A stretch of 20,874 nucleotides of DNA from JAGOTN01 sp964538345. Lineage in GTDB: Bacteria; Patescibacteriota; Minisyncoccia; Phycocordibacterales; JAACPR01. The stretch lies in assembly GCA_964538345.1 (NCBI GenBank), contig CAZIFF010000015.1, positions 1 to 20,874 of the forward strand, read 5' to 3'. Below, piece after piece: positions 14,070 through 20,757 of the stretch; positions within the stretch are counted from its first letter, which is position 1; each line of letters opens with the position of its first letter. Under the pieces are notes generated by a model that did no database searches, was not told the DNA's origin, and was given only the letters and a program-made list of their open reading frames with translations. A program made the translations under genes and the position numbers.

Positions 14070-15266
14070 TTAGCTTTTAGTTAAGTGTTTAAAAATAGTC
14101 TTCATTTGAGCAGTTATTATCTCCCAATCATATTTTTCTCTCACCATGTCTCTAGCATTTTCTATTAATCTTTCTTTTAAACCATCATCTTCTCTTAATC
14201 TTTGAACTTGAATCACGATATCTTCTACATTCTCGATTCCAACTTCAAGACCATTTTCATTATGAAAAAGAAAATCTTTTATACCTCCAGCAGTTGTAGC
14301 AATTACGGGAATACCTGCAGCCATTGCTTCAACAAAAGAATTACCGAAACCTTCTGTTCGTGAAGGTCGAATAAAAATGTCTGAAGCTTTCAAAAGATTT
14401 GGAATATCTTCATATTGAATATGTCCAAGAAATATAACCCTATCCAAAACTTTTTCATCTTCCGCCAATTTTATTAATTTGTCTTTATCTGGGCCAATAC
14501 CAGCAACAATATATTTCACATTTTCTGGCAAAGATTTCAAAGATTTAATAACCAAATCATGACCATTTTTTTCTACTAATCTAGATGTTGTAACCAACCA
14601 ACAGTCATTTTCTTTTTTATTTAATTTTTCTTTTATTTGCTGAACAACTTCTTCATATGAAGTTGAGAACTGAATATAATCAACTGCATTTGGCACAACT
14701 GATATATCTCCACGATAATTCATTTGTCTTGCAAAATCTGCTAGATAATTTGAAATGGCTTGAATATGATTTGAAATTTTAAAAATTCTTTTAAAAAGTG
14801 GCATGACTAATTTAATTCGAGTACGGCCAACTATTTTTTCAATTGGATCACCATCTTGCAAAGTCAATAAAATCGAAACCTTTGGATTAAATAAATTAAA
14901 CAACACAGCAGGAAATCCAGCATAAACCATCATTGCCCAAATCAAATCATATTTATTTTTTTTATGAAGCTTTAAAGCTTTTAAAAAAGCATTCACTGGA
15001 AAGAAAATTTTTGCCAAATACATTGGAAATCTTACAAGTTCTTCAGGGGTCGGATTCGCTTTAGCGAATCCGACCCTATAAACATTCACATTTCCAAATT
15101 TCTCAAACTTTGGCTGAGTGCTATCTAATCTAAGAGTAATCATATCGAAGGTTATTTCTTGATCAGAAATTCTATCTGTAATCTCTTTTATAGCCACCCC
15201 ATCTCCTCCCACAAATTTAGGGTAATATGTAAGGGCGAAAATCAATACTTTTTTAGGATTATTCAT
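14070..15266 (-). CDS. Family 4 glycosyltransferase, first of the glycan cluster
   Basis: The 398-residue protein begins KKVLIFALTYYPKFVGGDGVAIKEI (5-29) with the typical GG loop, then LVTTSRLVEKNGHDLVIKSL (224-243) and VAGIGPDKDKLIKL at the donor domain. The catalytic motif RTEGFGNSFVEAMAAGIPVIA (303-323) has Glu305 and Glu313 in E-X7-E spacing and continues TTAGGIKDFL. Bases 15047-15076 in its 5' part (residues 64-73) form a near-perfect palindrome. It starts 18 bases after the ATPase gene ends, so it is probably co-transcribed with it. The AAGG 14-11 bases before the ATG is at best a weak Shine-Dalgarno sequence. Donor unknown. Confidence 0.94.
   Translation of the reverse strand: MNNPKKVLIFALTYYPKFVGGDGVAIKEITDRISDQEITFDMITLRLDSTQPKFEKFGNVNVYRVGFAKANPTPEELVRFPMYLAKIFFPVNAFLKALKLHKKNKYDLIWAMMVYAGFPAVLFNLFNPKVSILLTLQDGDPIEKIVGRTRIKLVMPLFKRIFKISNHIQAISNYLADFARQMNYRGDISVVPNAVDYIQFSTSYEEVVQQIKEKLNKKENDCWLVTTSRLVEKNGHDLVIKSLKSLPENVKYIVAGIGPDKDKLIKLAEDEKVLDRVIFLGHIQYEDIPNLLKASDIFIRPSRTEGFGNSFVEAMAAGIPVIATTAGGIKDFLFHNENGLEVGIENVEDIVIQVQRLREDDGLKERLIENARDMVREKYDWEIITAQMKTIFKHLTKS
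15047..15076. repeat. 30-base near-perfect palindrome inside a glycosyltransferase gene
   Basis: GGGTCGGATTCGCT (15047-15060) is followed by TT and then its exact reverse complement AGCGAATCCGACCC (15063-15076). It is GC-rich against the AT-rich gene and encodes residues 64-73 (RVGFAKANPT) of the 398-residue GT4. No T-run follows on either strand. Confidence 0.95.
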
Positions 15267-15284
15267 ATAATCTTTCTACCTTAC

Positions 15285-17108
15285 CTATTCATTTATATCA
15301 AGTATCTTACGAAGTTCATCTGCTGAAATTTGTTTTAATTCAACATCATTATTTTCATCTTTTTGTTTAACTTCAGAAATATTATTGCGATTATTATTCC
15401 TGTCATTATTATCAGTATTATTACTATTATTTGCTTCGACTTTTTTCTCTGGTAAATTTCCCAAAACTGAAGCCAGAGCATCTTTCAAACTATTTCTATT
15501 TTGATCACTAACTTTTTTAGGATCTTGAAAAATTGGTTTTTTCTTTTCAAGCTGTTTCAAAGACATAGACTCTGCCTCTAATGGTATCTCTGTTTCGAAA
15601 ATCAAATCCTCAGGAGGAAGTGGTTTTTTATTTTTCAAAGCATTATCAATTTCACTGCGAGTCTTTTCGTCAAACATAGGTCTAGGTTTTTGTGGTTGAG
15701 AATTATTATTACTACTTACTTTATTATGATTAAAGTTTTTATTGTTATTAGAATTATTATTATTTGTAGTTTTATTTTCATTAAAACTCTTATTTTCTTT
15801 AGGTTTTGGAACATCTCTACCTTCTTCCAAAAGATCTGTCACACTTTTTTCCACAATCGCCCTAGGTTGCGCATACTTATTTCTCGAAGAATCAATAATT
15901 TCTTGCACAAAACTATCAGCAACTTTAGCAATTGGTGGCAAAGTCTTTGCAGAAAATGGCTGAGAACCAATTCCGTCAATCATCAAATTTAAATATATTT
16001 GCGCGAATCCAAGATTAACAATATCTTGCGCGGTAAAAACTGGAGCAAATTCTTTTTCTAAATATTCTGCATCTGTCGCACCAACACGAAACGTAATCAA
16101 AGTTCCCACGTTTCCAAACACAGCAGCACGCACTTCCTCTGGCATTTGCTCTATATATTGGTGAGTAATTGTTAGATTAAGTTTATATTTTCTGGCCTCA
16201 GAAAGAATATCTGCAAAAGATTCATTAGCAAAAGATTGAAACTCATCCACAAAAAGATAAAAGTTTGGAAGTTTTTTTAGTTCTGCCTCATTAGCGTCAG
16301 CTCTACTCATAGCAGCAAGATAGATCTTTGTCACAATCATACTTCCAAGAAGCTGTGCATTTGTTTCACCTATACGCCCCTTAGACAAGTTAACGATTAC
16401 AATTTTTCTTTCATCCATTAATTTACGAATATCAAAACTAGATTTTGGCTGACCAACAATATTTCGTATCAAAGGATTGGCTGTAAATTGTCCAATTTTA
16501 TTTTGAATAGCAGGTGTAGCTTCAGCAGCAAATTTTTCAGTATATTTTCCAAACTCATCTACCCAAAAAGATTTCACAGAAGCATCTTTTAGATTTGCTA
16601 CAACTTTCTCACGAAACTTTTTATCAGAAAGCATTTTGTTTACAGAAAGCAGTGTTGAGTCTGGATATTCCAAAAGCGCAAGCAATGTATTTGAAAGAAT
16701 ATACTCCATTCTGGCACTCCATGCGTCTTGCCAAATCTTTTTAAAAGTAGACATCAATCCAGACACCACAAGGTGACGCTTGTCATAACCCACGTCTTCC
16801 ATAACGTTAAAAGAAACAGGGTGCTCAATATCAAAAGGAGCAAAATAAAGTACATCGTCTATTCTTTCTTTTGGAATATATTCAAGCAAAAGATCTGCTG
16901 TCTTTCCGTGTGGATCAATAAAACAAATTCCGTTACCGCTTTTTAAATCTTGCACAGCAATGTTTTCAAGCAAAGTAGATTTACCCATACCAGTCTTTCC
17001 AATCACATACATATGACGAGAACGATCCTTGGCTTTTATGCCAAATGGTATTCTTTTATTTCTTGCATCAGTCTCTGCAAAATATGAAATTTTCTCAGGA
17101 TTCTCCAT
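15285..17108 (-). CDS. VirD4/TraG-like type IV secretion coupling ATPase, soluble, with Asn-rich tail
   Basis: The 607-residue protein is an AAA-type DNA-pump ATPase of the VirD4/TraD/TrwB group, which in conjugation feeds DNA or protein into a type IV secretion channel. Walker A is MYVIGKTGMGKSTLLENI (33-50), a second strand reads GICFIDPHGKTADLL (60-74), Walker B is FYLFVDEFQSFA (283-294) and the sensor-like ITHQYIEQMPEEVR follows at 313-326. Canonical VirD4 proteins carry two N-terminal membrane helices; here the Walker A appears at residue 37 and no hydrophobic segment precedes it, so the protein should be soluble or recruited by a partner. Residues 430-607 are disordered and Asn-rich (442-470 and 560-576). 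No other secretion genes are in the window. An extended -10 promoter lies eight bases before its ATG. Pilus, conjugation or another DNA-pump role remain possible. Confidence 0.87.
   Translation of the reverse strand: MENPEKISYFAETDARNKRIPFGIKAKDRSRHMYVIGKTGMGKSTLLENIAVQDLKSGNGICFIDPHGKTADLLLEYIPKERIDDVLYFAPFDIEHPVSFNVMEDVGYDKRHLVVSGLMSTFKKIWQDAWSARMEYILSNTLLALLEYPDSTLLSVNKMLSDKKFREKVVANLKDASVKSFWVDEFGKYTEKFAAEATPAIQNKIGQFTANPLIRNIVGQPKSSFDIRKLMDERKIVIVNLSKGRIGETNAQLLGSMIVTKIYLAAMSRADANEAELKKLPNFYLFVDEFQSFANESFADILSEARKYKLNLTITHQYIEQMPEEVRAAVFGNVGTLITFRVGATDAEYLEKEFAPVFTAQDIVNLGFAQIYLNLMIDGIGSQPFSAKTLPPIAKVADSFVQEIIDSSRNKYAQPRAIVEKSVTDLLEEGRDVPKPKENKSFNENKTTNNNNSNNNKNFNHNKVSSNNNSQPQKPRPMFDEKTRSEIDNALKNKKPLPPEDLIFETEIPLEAESMSLKQLEKKKPIFQDPKKVSDQNRNSLKDALASVLGNLPEKKVEANNSNNTDNNDRNNNRNNISEVKQKDENNDVELKQISADELRKILDINE
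15381..15431. repeat. Trinucleotide-like Asn-codon tract, ATPase tail (second tract)
   Basis: Runs of AAT/AAC codons (ATT/GTT on the plus strand) encode residues 560-576, mostly Asn with a few Asp, Ser, Thr and Arg. Gain or loss of units would keep the reading frame. Confidence 0.7.
15699..15785. repeat. Trinucleotide-like Asn-codon tract, ATPase tail (first tract)
   Basis: Residues 442-470 are encoded largely by AAT/AAC codons, giving an Asn-rich linker with scattered Lys, Ser, Phe and His. Slippage would change length in whole codons only. Confidence 0.7.
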
Positions 17109-17116
17109 TGAAATTA

Positions 17117-17125
17117 ATTATAGCA
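17117..17125 (-). promoter_or_regulatory. Extended -10 promoter immediately before the ATPase gene
   Basis: TGCTATAAT on the minus strand (TGC at 17123-17125, TATAAT at 17117-17122) is a perfect extended -10 element. Its last base is eight bases before the ATG at 17108, so the mRNA would start one or two bases from the start codon. No clear -35 is seen, as usual for extended -10 promoters. Confidence 0.6.
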
Positions 17126-17156
17126 ACAAATTTTAAAATGTGTTGTGTAAAAAATA

Positions 17157-18407
17157 TTATTTATTCAACGCGCCTCTCGTATACCTATTACTTGGTGCCC
17201 AAATCATCCATGATGTAAGTCCTGCATCGTATGTGGCTTGTATTTGTTCACGTACTTCTGTTGGTCCATAATCTCCACCATAATCAAAATCTTGAATCCA
17301 TGTGCGCAATTGATGTTTGTGAATCTTTTCACTTATCACAGACGGAGTAGTTGTAGCGATTTTCATTTCATCTACCCTCTTCACCGCTTCCAACATTGAG
17401 AAGTGAATTATTTCATAAGGGTAATCATTTGGATTTGCCCAGCCATTAAAATTATTAGGATAATGAGATGGATAAACCATAGGCGCAATAAAATCAAAAT
17501 AAGGTAAAGCCCTTTCTAAGACTTGTCCGATATTTAAATCATCTTTGTTTGTAGCGGTCATACCAAAAAGATCTGCCGAAATAATTGGACGCTTTGAAGT
17601 GTCAGCGGGTAAATCCCCACGCAATTCTTTATCTAAAAATTTAAAAAACTTTTCTAGAGCAATTTGTTTACCAAGTTTTCCATTTGCGACAATAGTTTCA
17701 TTTGAAAATGGAAAATAAATATCATTCATATTTCCATCAGAAGGAAATCGGACATAATCAAAATTTAATTCATCAAAACCAAGTTCGTAGGATTCTTTTG
17801 AAAGTTCTAAAATATAATTCCAATATCTCTCTGCACCCACTTCCACAAAAGAAAGTCCCTTATGATCTTTCCACACTGCCCCATCACTGGCTCGCTTCAC
17901 CGCATCTTCAGGATGATTTTTTGTGTAAAAAGGATCTTGAAAAACAGTGATACGTCCGATAACGAAAATATTTTTTGCATGAAGAGTTTCTATAAACTCT
18001 TTCATATCTGTAGTGCCACACTTTGATTCTTCCCAAGCTGGTTTTAATTTTTCTGATTTTGGTTCAAATGATAAAGTTCCAGAAAAATCTTTTATATCAA
18101 TTACTATAGAATTAATTTCTGTTTCATCTACTAAATCAACAAGCTCCTGACGAAAATCTTTTGTACCAACAACACACGAAGTCATGTATATCGCCTTTAC
18201 TGATTCCGGCATAGAAATATGTTTAGCTTTTTCTTCTACAATCTCTTTTGTTTCTTCTTTTTTGTTTTGTTCATTTGGTAAACCTTTATCATATTTTGTA
18301 GCCAACAATTTAGGTCCAAAAGCCAAACCACCAACAATCAAAGCTAAAATTGGAAAAGCTAGCCAAATAAAACCAGCTTTTTTATTTTTAATTATTTGAA
18401 ATTTCAT
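17157..18407 (-). CDS. DUF4015 putative glycoside hydrolase, membrane-anchored
   Basis: The 416-residue protein starts with a basic N-terminus and one hydrophobic helix (12-30), then a charged linker rich in Lys and Glu (40-62), so the main domain should lie outside the membrane. The domain (about 68-416) has the DUF4015 pattern: KAIYMTSCVVG (71-81), INSIVIDIKDFSGTLSF (98-114), ELGFDELNFDYVRFPSDG (208-225), DFIAPMVYPSHYPNNFNG (305-322) and GLTSWMIWAPSNRY (396-409). The family is a predicted TIM-barrel glycoside hydrolase; Asp and Glu at the ends of strands such as DELNFDYVRFP are the likely catalytic residues, but activity is not established. Its start overlaps the 77-residue gene by 20 bases. 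A role in trimming or remodelling surface glycan or cell wall is plausible given the neighbours. Confidence 0.88.
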   Translation of the reverse strand: MKFQIIKNKKAGFIWLAFPILALIVGGLAFGPKLLATKYDKGLPNEQNKKEETKEIVEEKAKHISMPESVKAIYMTSCVVGTKDFRQELVDLVDETEINSIVIDIKDFSGTLSFEPKSEKLKPAWEESKCGTTDMKEFIETLHAKNIFVIGRITVFQDPFYTKNHPEDAVKRASDGAVWKDHKGLSFVEVGAERYWNYILELSKESYELGFDELNFDYVRFPSDGNMNDIYFPFSNETIVANGKLGKQIALEKFFKFLDKELRGDLPADTSKRPIISADLFGMTATNKDDLNIGQVLERALPYFDFIAPMVYPSHYPNNFNGWANPNDYPYEIIHFSMLEAVKRVDEMKIATTTPSVISEKIHKHQLRTWIQDFDYGGDYGPTEVREQIQATYDAGLTSWMIWAPSNRYTRGALNK

Positions 18408-18621
18408 TACTATTTAAATTATTTTCAACAAAAACTGTCTCTGATTTATTCCTAGGATATAACAATAATTTTTCTTGATGTCTGATAAATAGAGATTGTG
18501 CCACTAAAATTAGTCCAACTAAAAATAAAATTATTTCTTTCCACAAAGAAGGCACACCGATAAAAGGCAAGACAATAATGATAATTCCCATCCATAGTAA
18601 CAATCTGTATCCGCCAATCAT
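18388..18621 (-). CDS. Small membrane protein with two transmembrane segments, unknown function
   Basis: The 77-residue protein has hydrophobic segments at about 6-22 (RLLLWMGIIIIVLPFIG) and 29-46 (EIILFLVGLILVAQSLFI), a short loop between them, and a polar Asn-rich tail (57-77) after basic residues at 47-57. I do not recognise a family. The loop between helices (VPSLWKE) is short, so both ends probably face the same side; the basic stretch after helix two suggests the cytoplasm. It overlaps the DUF4015 gene by 20 bases and is almost certainly translated with it, so it may be a partner of that protein. A strong promoter lies eight bases before its ATG. Confidence 0.75.
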   Translation of the reverse strand: MIGGYRLLLWMGIIIIVLPFIGVPSLWKEIILFLVGLILVAQSLFIRHQEKLLLYPRNKSETVFVENNLNSNEISNN

Positions 18622-18629
18622 ATATTGTT

Positions 18630-18657
18630 ATTATAAACGCTTTTTATATAGATACAA
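18630..18657 (-). promoter_or_regulatory. Predicted promoter of the small membrane protein / DUF4015 unit
   Basis: On the minus strand -35 TTGTAT (18652-18657) and -10 TATAAT (18630-18635) are 16 bases apart, identical to the small RNA 1 promoter in hexamers and spacing. The -35 lies inside the end of rsmI. Only eight bases separate the -10 from the ATG at 18621, so the transcript should be nearly leaderless. Confidence 0.6.
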
Positions 18658-19318
18658 TCACCACGAATTCTCCGCGCACTTCTTCTTTGTTTTCATCATA
18701 GTATTGCAAAACTTCTGCTGGCTTTCCAGATACAACAGATTCATATATTTTGGTTAATTCCCTAGCGATTGTGATATTTTTCTCTGGACAATGTTTAGCC
18801 AATGACTCTAAAGTCTTAATTATTCTATGAGGTGATTCATAAAAAATTGTTGTTTGGTCTGTGGCGGCGATTTCTGCGAACAGAGTTTCTCGACCTTTTT
18901 TGTGTGGCAAAAAACCTAAAAATGAAAAGCGGGCGCTCGGCGTGCCAGACACAGAAATCGCCGCAGTAAGCGCGCTAGCTCCTGGTACAGTTAGAACTTT
19001 CACATCTTTCAATTTTTCACGAATCTCTGATATCAATTGCATTCCCGGATCAGATATTGCAGGTGTTCCAGCGTCAGAAACCAAAGCTAAATTTTTTCCT
19101 TCTTCTAGAAGCTCTAAAATTCTTTCTAGTTTGGTAATTTTAGAATTTGCATGATATGAGATAGTTGAAGTTTTTATATCATAATGAGATAAAAGTTTTT
19201 TTGTCACTCTTGTATCTTCACAAAGAATAAAATCAACTTCTCCCAAAATACGAATAGCACGAAGAGTTATGTCTTCTAAATTTCCTATTGGAGTTGCTAC
19301 TACATATAATGTAGACAT
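18644..19318 (-). CDS. rsmI: 16S rRNA (cytidine1402-2'-O)-methyltransferase RsmI, short form
   Basis: RsmI adds a 2'-O-methyl group to C1402 in the decoding centre of 16S rRNA using SAM. The tetrapyrrole-methylase fold signatures are all present: LYVVATPIGNLEDITLRAI (4-22), ILCEDTRVTKKLL (31-43), LALVSDAGTPAISDPG (77-92), VLTVPGASALTAAISVSG (108-125), FSFLGFLPHKKGRE (131-144) and TIFYESPHRI (157-166). The protein is 224 residues, against about 286 in E. coli, and ends after the catalytic domain, so the small C-terminal domain is missing. The start ATG is followed directly by the conserved N-terminus. It lies 36 bases after pyk and 22 before the small membrane protein gene. Confidence 0.96.
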   Translation of the reverse strand: MSTLYVVATPIGNLEDITLRAIRILGEVDFILCEDTRVTKKLLSHYDIKTSTISYHANSKITKLERILELLEEGKNLALVSDAGTPAISDPGMQLISEIREKLKDVKVLTVPGASALTAAISVSGTPSARFSFLGFLPHKKGRETLFAEIAATDQTTIFYESPHRIIKTLESLAKHCPEKNITIARELTKIYESVVSGKPAEVLQYYDENKEEVRGEFVVIVSI

Positions 19319-19324
19319 ACATTC

Positions 19325-19348
19325 AGAATAATCTTTATAAATTATTCT
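19325..19348. promoter_or_regulatory. AT-rich dyad between pyk and rsmI
   Basis: AGAATAAT (19325-19332) and ATTATTCT (19341-19348) are exact inverted repeats around an 8-base spacer. The dyad fills most of the 36-base gap upstream of the rsmI start. It is too weak and lacks a T-run for a terminator; an operator or chance are both possible. Confidence 0.3.
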
Positions 19349-19354
19349 AGCAAA

Positions 19355-20755
19355 TTATTTCTTCAACGCTTGAGCTACTGTAACAACATCAATATCGAAT
19401 GATTCTGGATCAGTATTTTCTGGAGTAACAACAACAATTCTGTCAGAATCATTTAGACCAATTTCCTTAAGACCATTTTTCAATAATTCAACAAAGTTTC
19501 CACCTTCAACAAACTTTGAATGAACACCGTATGACATTCTTAATTCACGAACCACTCTTTTATCATTAGAGAATGCAAAGATTGAAGTATCAGGACGATA
19601 AGAAGAAAGTGCTTGTGCAATTTTTGCATCAACGCAAGGGGCTATAATTGCTTTTGCTTTTGAAGCATCTGCTGTAAACACAACTGATTCGGCCACAACA
19701 TGAAGAGGGTGAGTTACAAGCGGTCGAGATTCTGTGAAATTTAATTCGCCTCGATGAGCTTCTGTGTTTTTCATAATTCTAGACATAGCGTTCACTGCTT
19801 CTAATGGATATTTTCCATAAGCAGTTTCTCCACTCATAGACACAGAATCTGCACCATCCAAGATTGAGTTTGCAATATCAGAAACCTCAGCACGAGTTGG
19901 TCGTGGATTTTCAATCATTGTATGAAGCGCTTGTGTTGCAACGATAGAAATTTTTCCAAGCTCAATAGCTCGCTCTACCATTTTCTTTTGCATAAAAGGC
20001 ACTTCTTCAAAAGGCACCTCTACACCAAGATCTCCTCGAGCCACCATCAAACCTTCACAATTTTCTAAAATTTCATCAATGTTATCAAAGCCTTCTCTGT
20101 TTTCGATTTTAGCAATAATCTTTACTTTATGATTATCATATTGATTTAAAATTTCTTTTATTTCATCAATATCTTTTTTGCTTCGAACAAATGAGTGAGT
20201 AATATAATCAACATCATTCTTTGCACAGAAATGCACGAAACCTTTATCTTTTTCAGAAAGCGCAGGAAGTTGAATATGAACACTTGGAATATTTATACTT
20301 TTTTTGTTTTTAATTTTTCCATTACTTTCAGCAACACAAATTAATTTTGTACCATCAATAGATTTTACAGTACAAGCAAATTCTCCGTCATCAATTAAAA
20401 TTTGTGTTCCAACAGGTACTTCATTAGCAAGATTTTCATATGCAGCATAAACAACTTTTTCACCAGTTGCAGACAAATCTCCTGTAATAATAAATTCCTC
20501 TCCAGCAGAAACTTCAATAGGATTTTCAATATTTTTTGTTCTAATTTCAGGACCCTTTGTATCAATAAGAATAGGAACATCAGTTGAAATCTGACGTATT
20601 TTATCCATAACCTCTAATGTTGCAGGCTCGTCTTGGTGAGCAGTGTTAAGCCAAGCTACATCTACACCTTTTTCAAAAAGCGCTGTAATAAAAGCTGGCT
20701 CTGCATTATTATCAGCTATCTTTCCAACTATCTTTGCATTTCTTAAATCTTTCAT
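19355..20755 (-). CDS. pyk: Pyruvate kinase, NTAH-type, with Arg-to-Trp change at the active site
   Basis: Pyruvate kinase converts phosphoenolpyruvate and ADP to pyruvate and ATP, the last step of glycolysis. The 466-residue protein shows the family motifs: ILIDTKGPEIRT (62-73, Asp65 and Thr66), LPALSEKDKGFVHF (163-176), KIIAKIENREGFDNIDEIL (212-230) with Lys216 and Glu218, MVARGDLGVEVPFEEVP (237-253) with Asp242, and IENPRPTRAEVSDIANSI (281-298). The opening KIVGKIADNN and the WLNTAHQ motif (35-41) resemble the form I associate with Bacteroidetes rather than the common TIGPAS/RxNFSHG form. Within it the usual Arg of RLNTAH is Trp35, and ATQALHTM (273-280) replaces ATQML. A C-terminal domain (about 345-466) is present. 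AGGA at 20764-20767, eight bases from the ATG, is the clearest Shine-Dalgarno sequence in the window. Confidence 0.93.
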   Translation of the reverse strand: MKDLRNAKIVGKIADNNAEPAFITALFEKGVDVAWLNTAHQDEPATLEVMDKIRQISTDVPILIDTKGPEIRTKNIENPIEVSAGEEFIITGDLSATGEKVVYAAYENLANEVPVGTQILIDDGEFACTVKSIDGTKLICVAESNGKIKNKKSINIPSVHIQLPALSEKDKGFVHFCAKNDVDYITHSFVRSKKDIDEIKEILNQYDNHKVKIIAKIENREGFDNIDEILENCEGLMVARGDLGVEVPFEEVPFMQKKMVERAIELGKISIVATQALHTMIENPRPTRAEVSDIANSILDGADSVSMSGETAYGKYPLEAVNAMSRIMKNTEAHRGELNFTESRPLVTHPLHVVAESVVFTADASKAKAIIAPCVDAKIAQALSSYRPDTSIFAFSNDKRVVRELRMSYGVHSKFVEGGNFVELLKNGLKEIGLNDSDRIVVVTPENTDPESFDIDVVTVAQALKK

Positions 20756-20757
20756 AT

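Noticed and set aside
15381..15785. Phase-variable repeat tracts in the ATPase gene
   Set aside because: Repeat units are whole codons, so slippage changes length but cannot switch the frame on or off.
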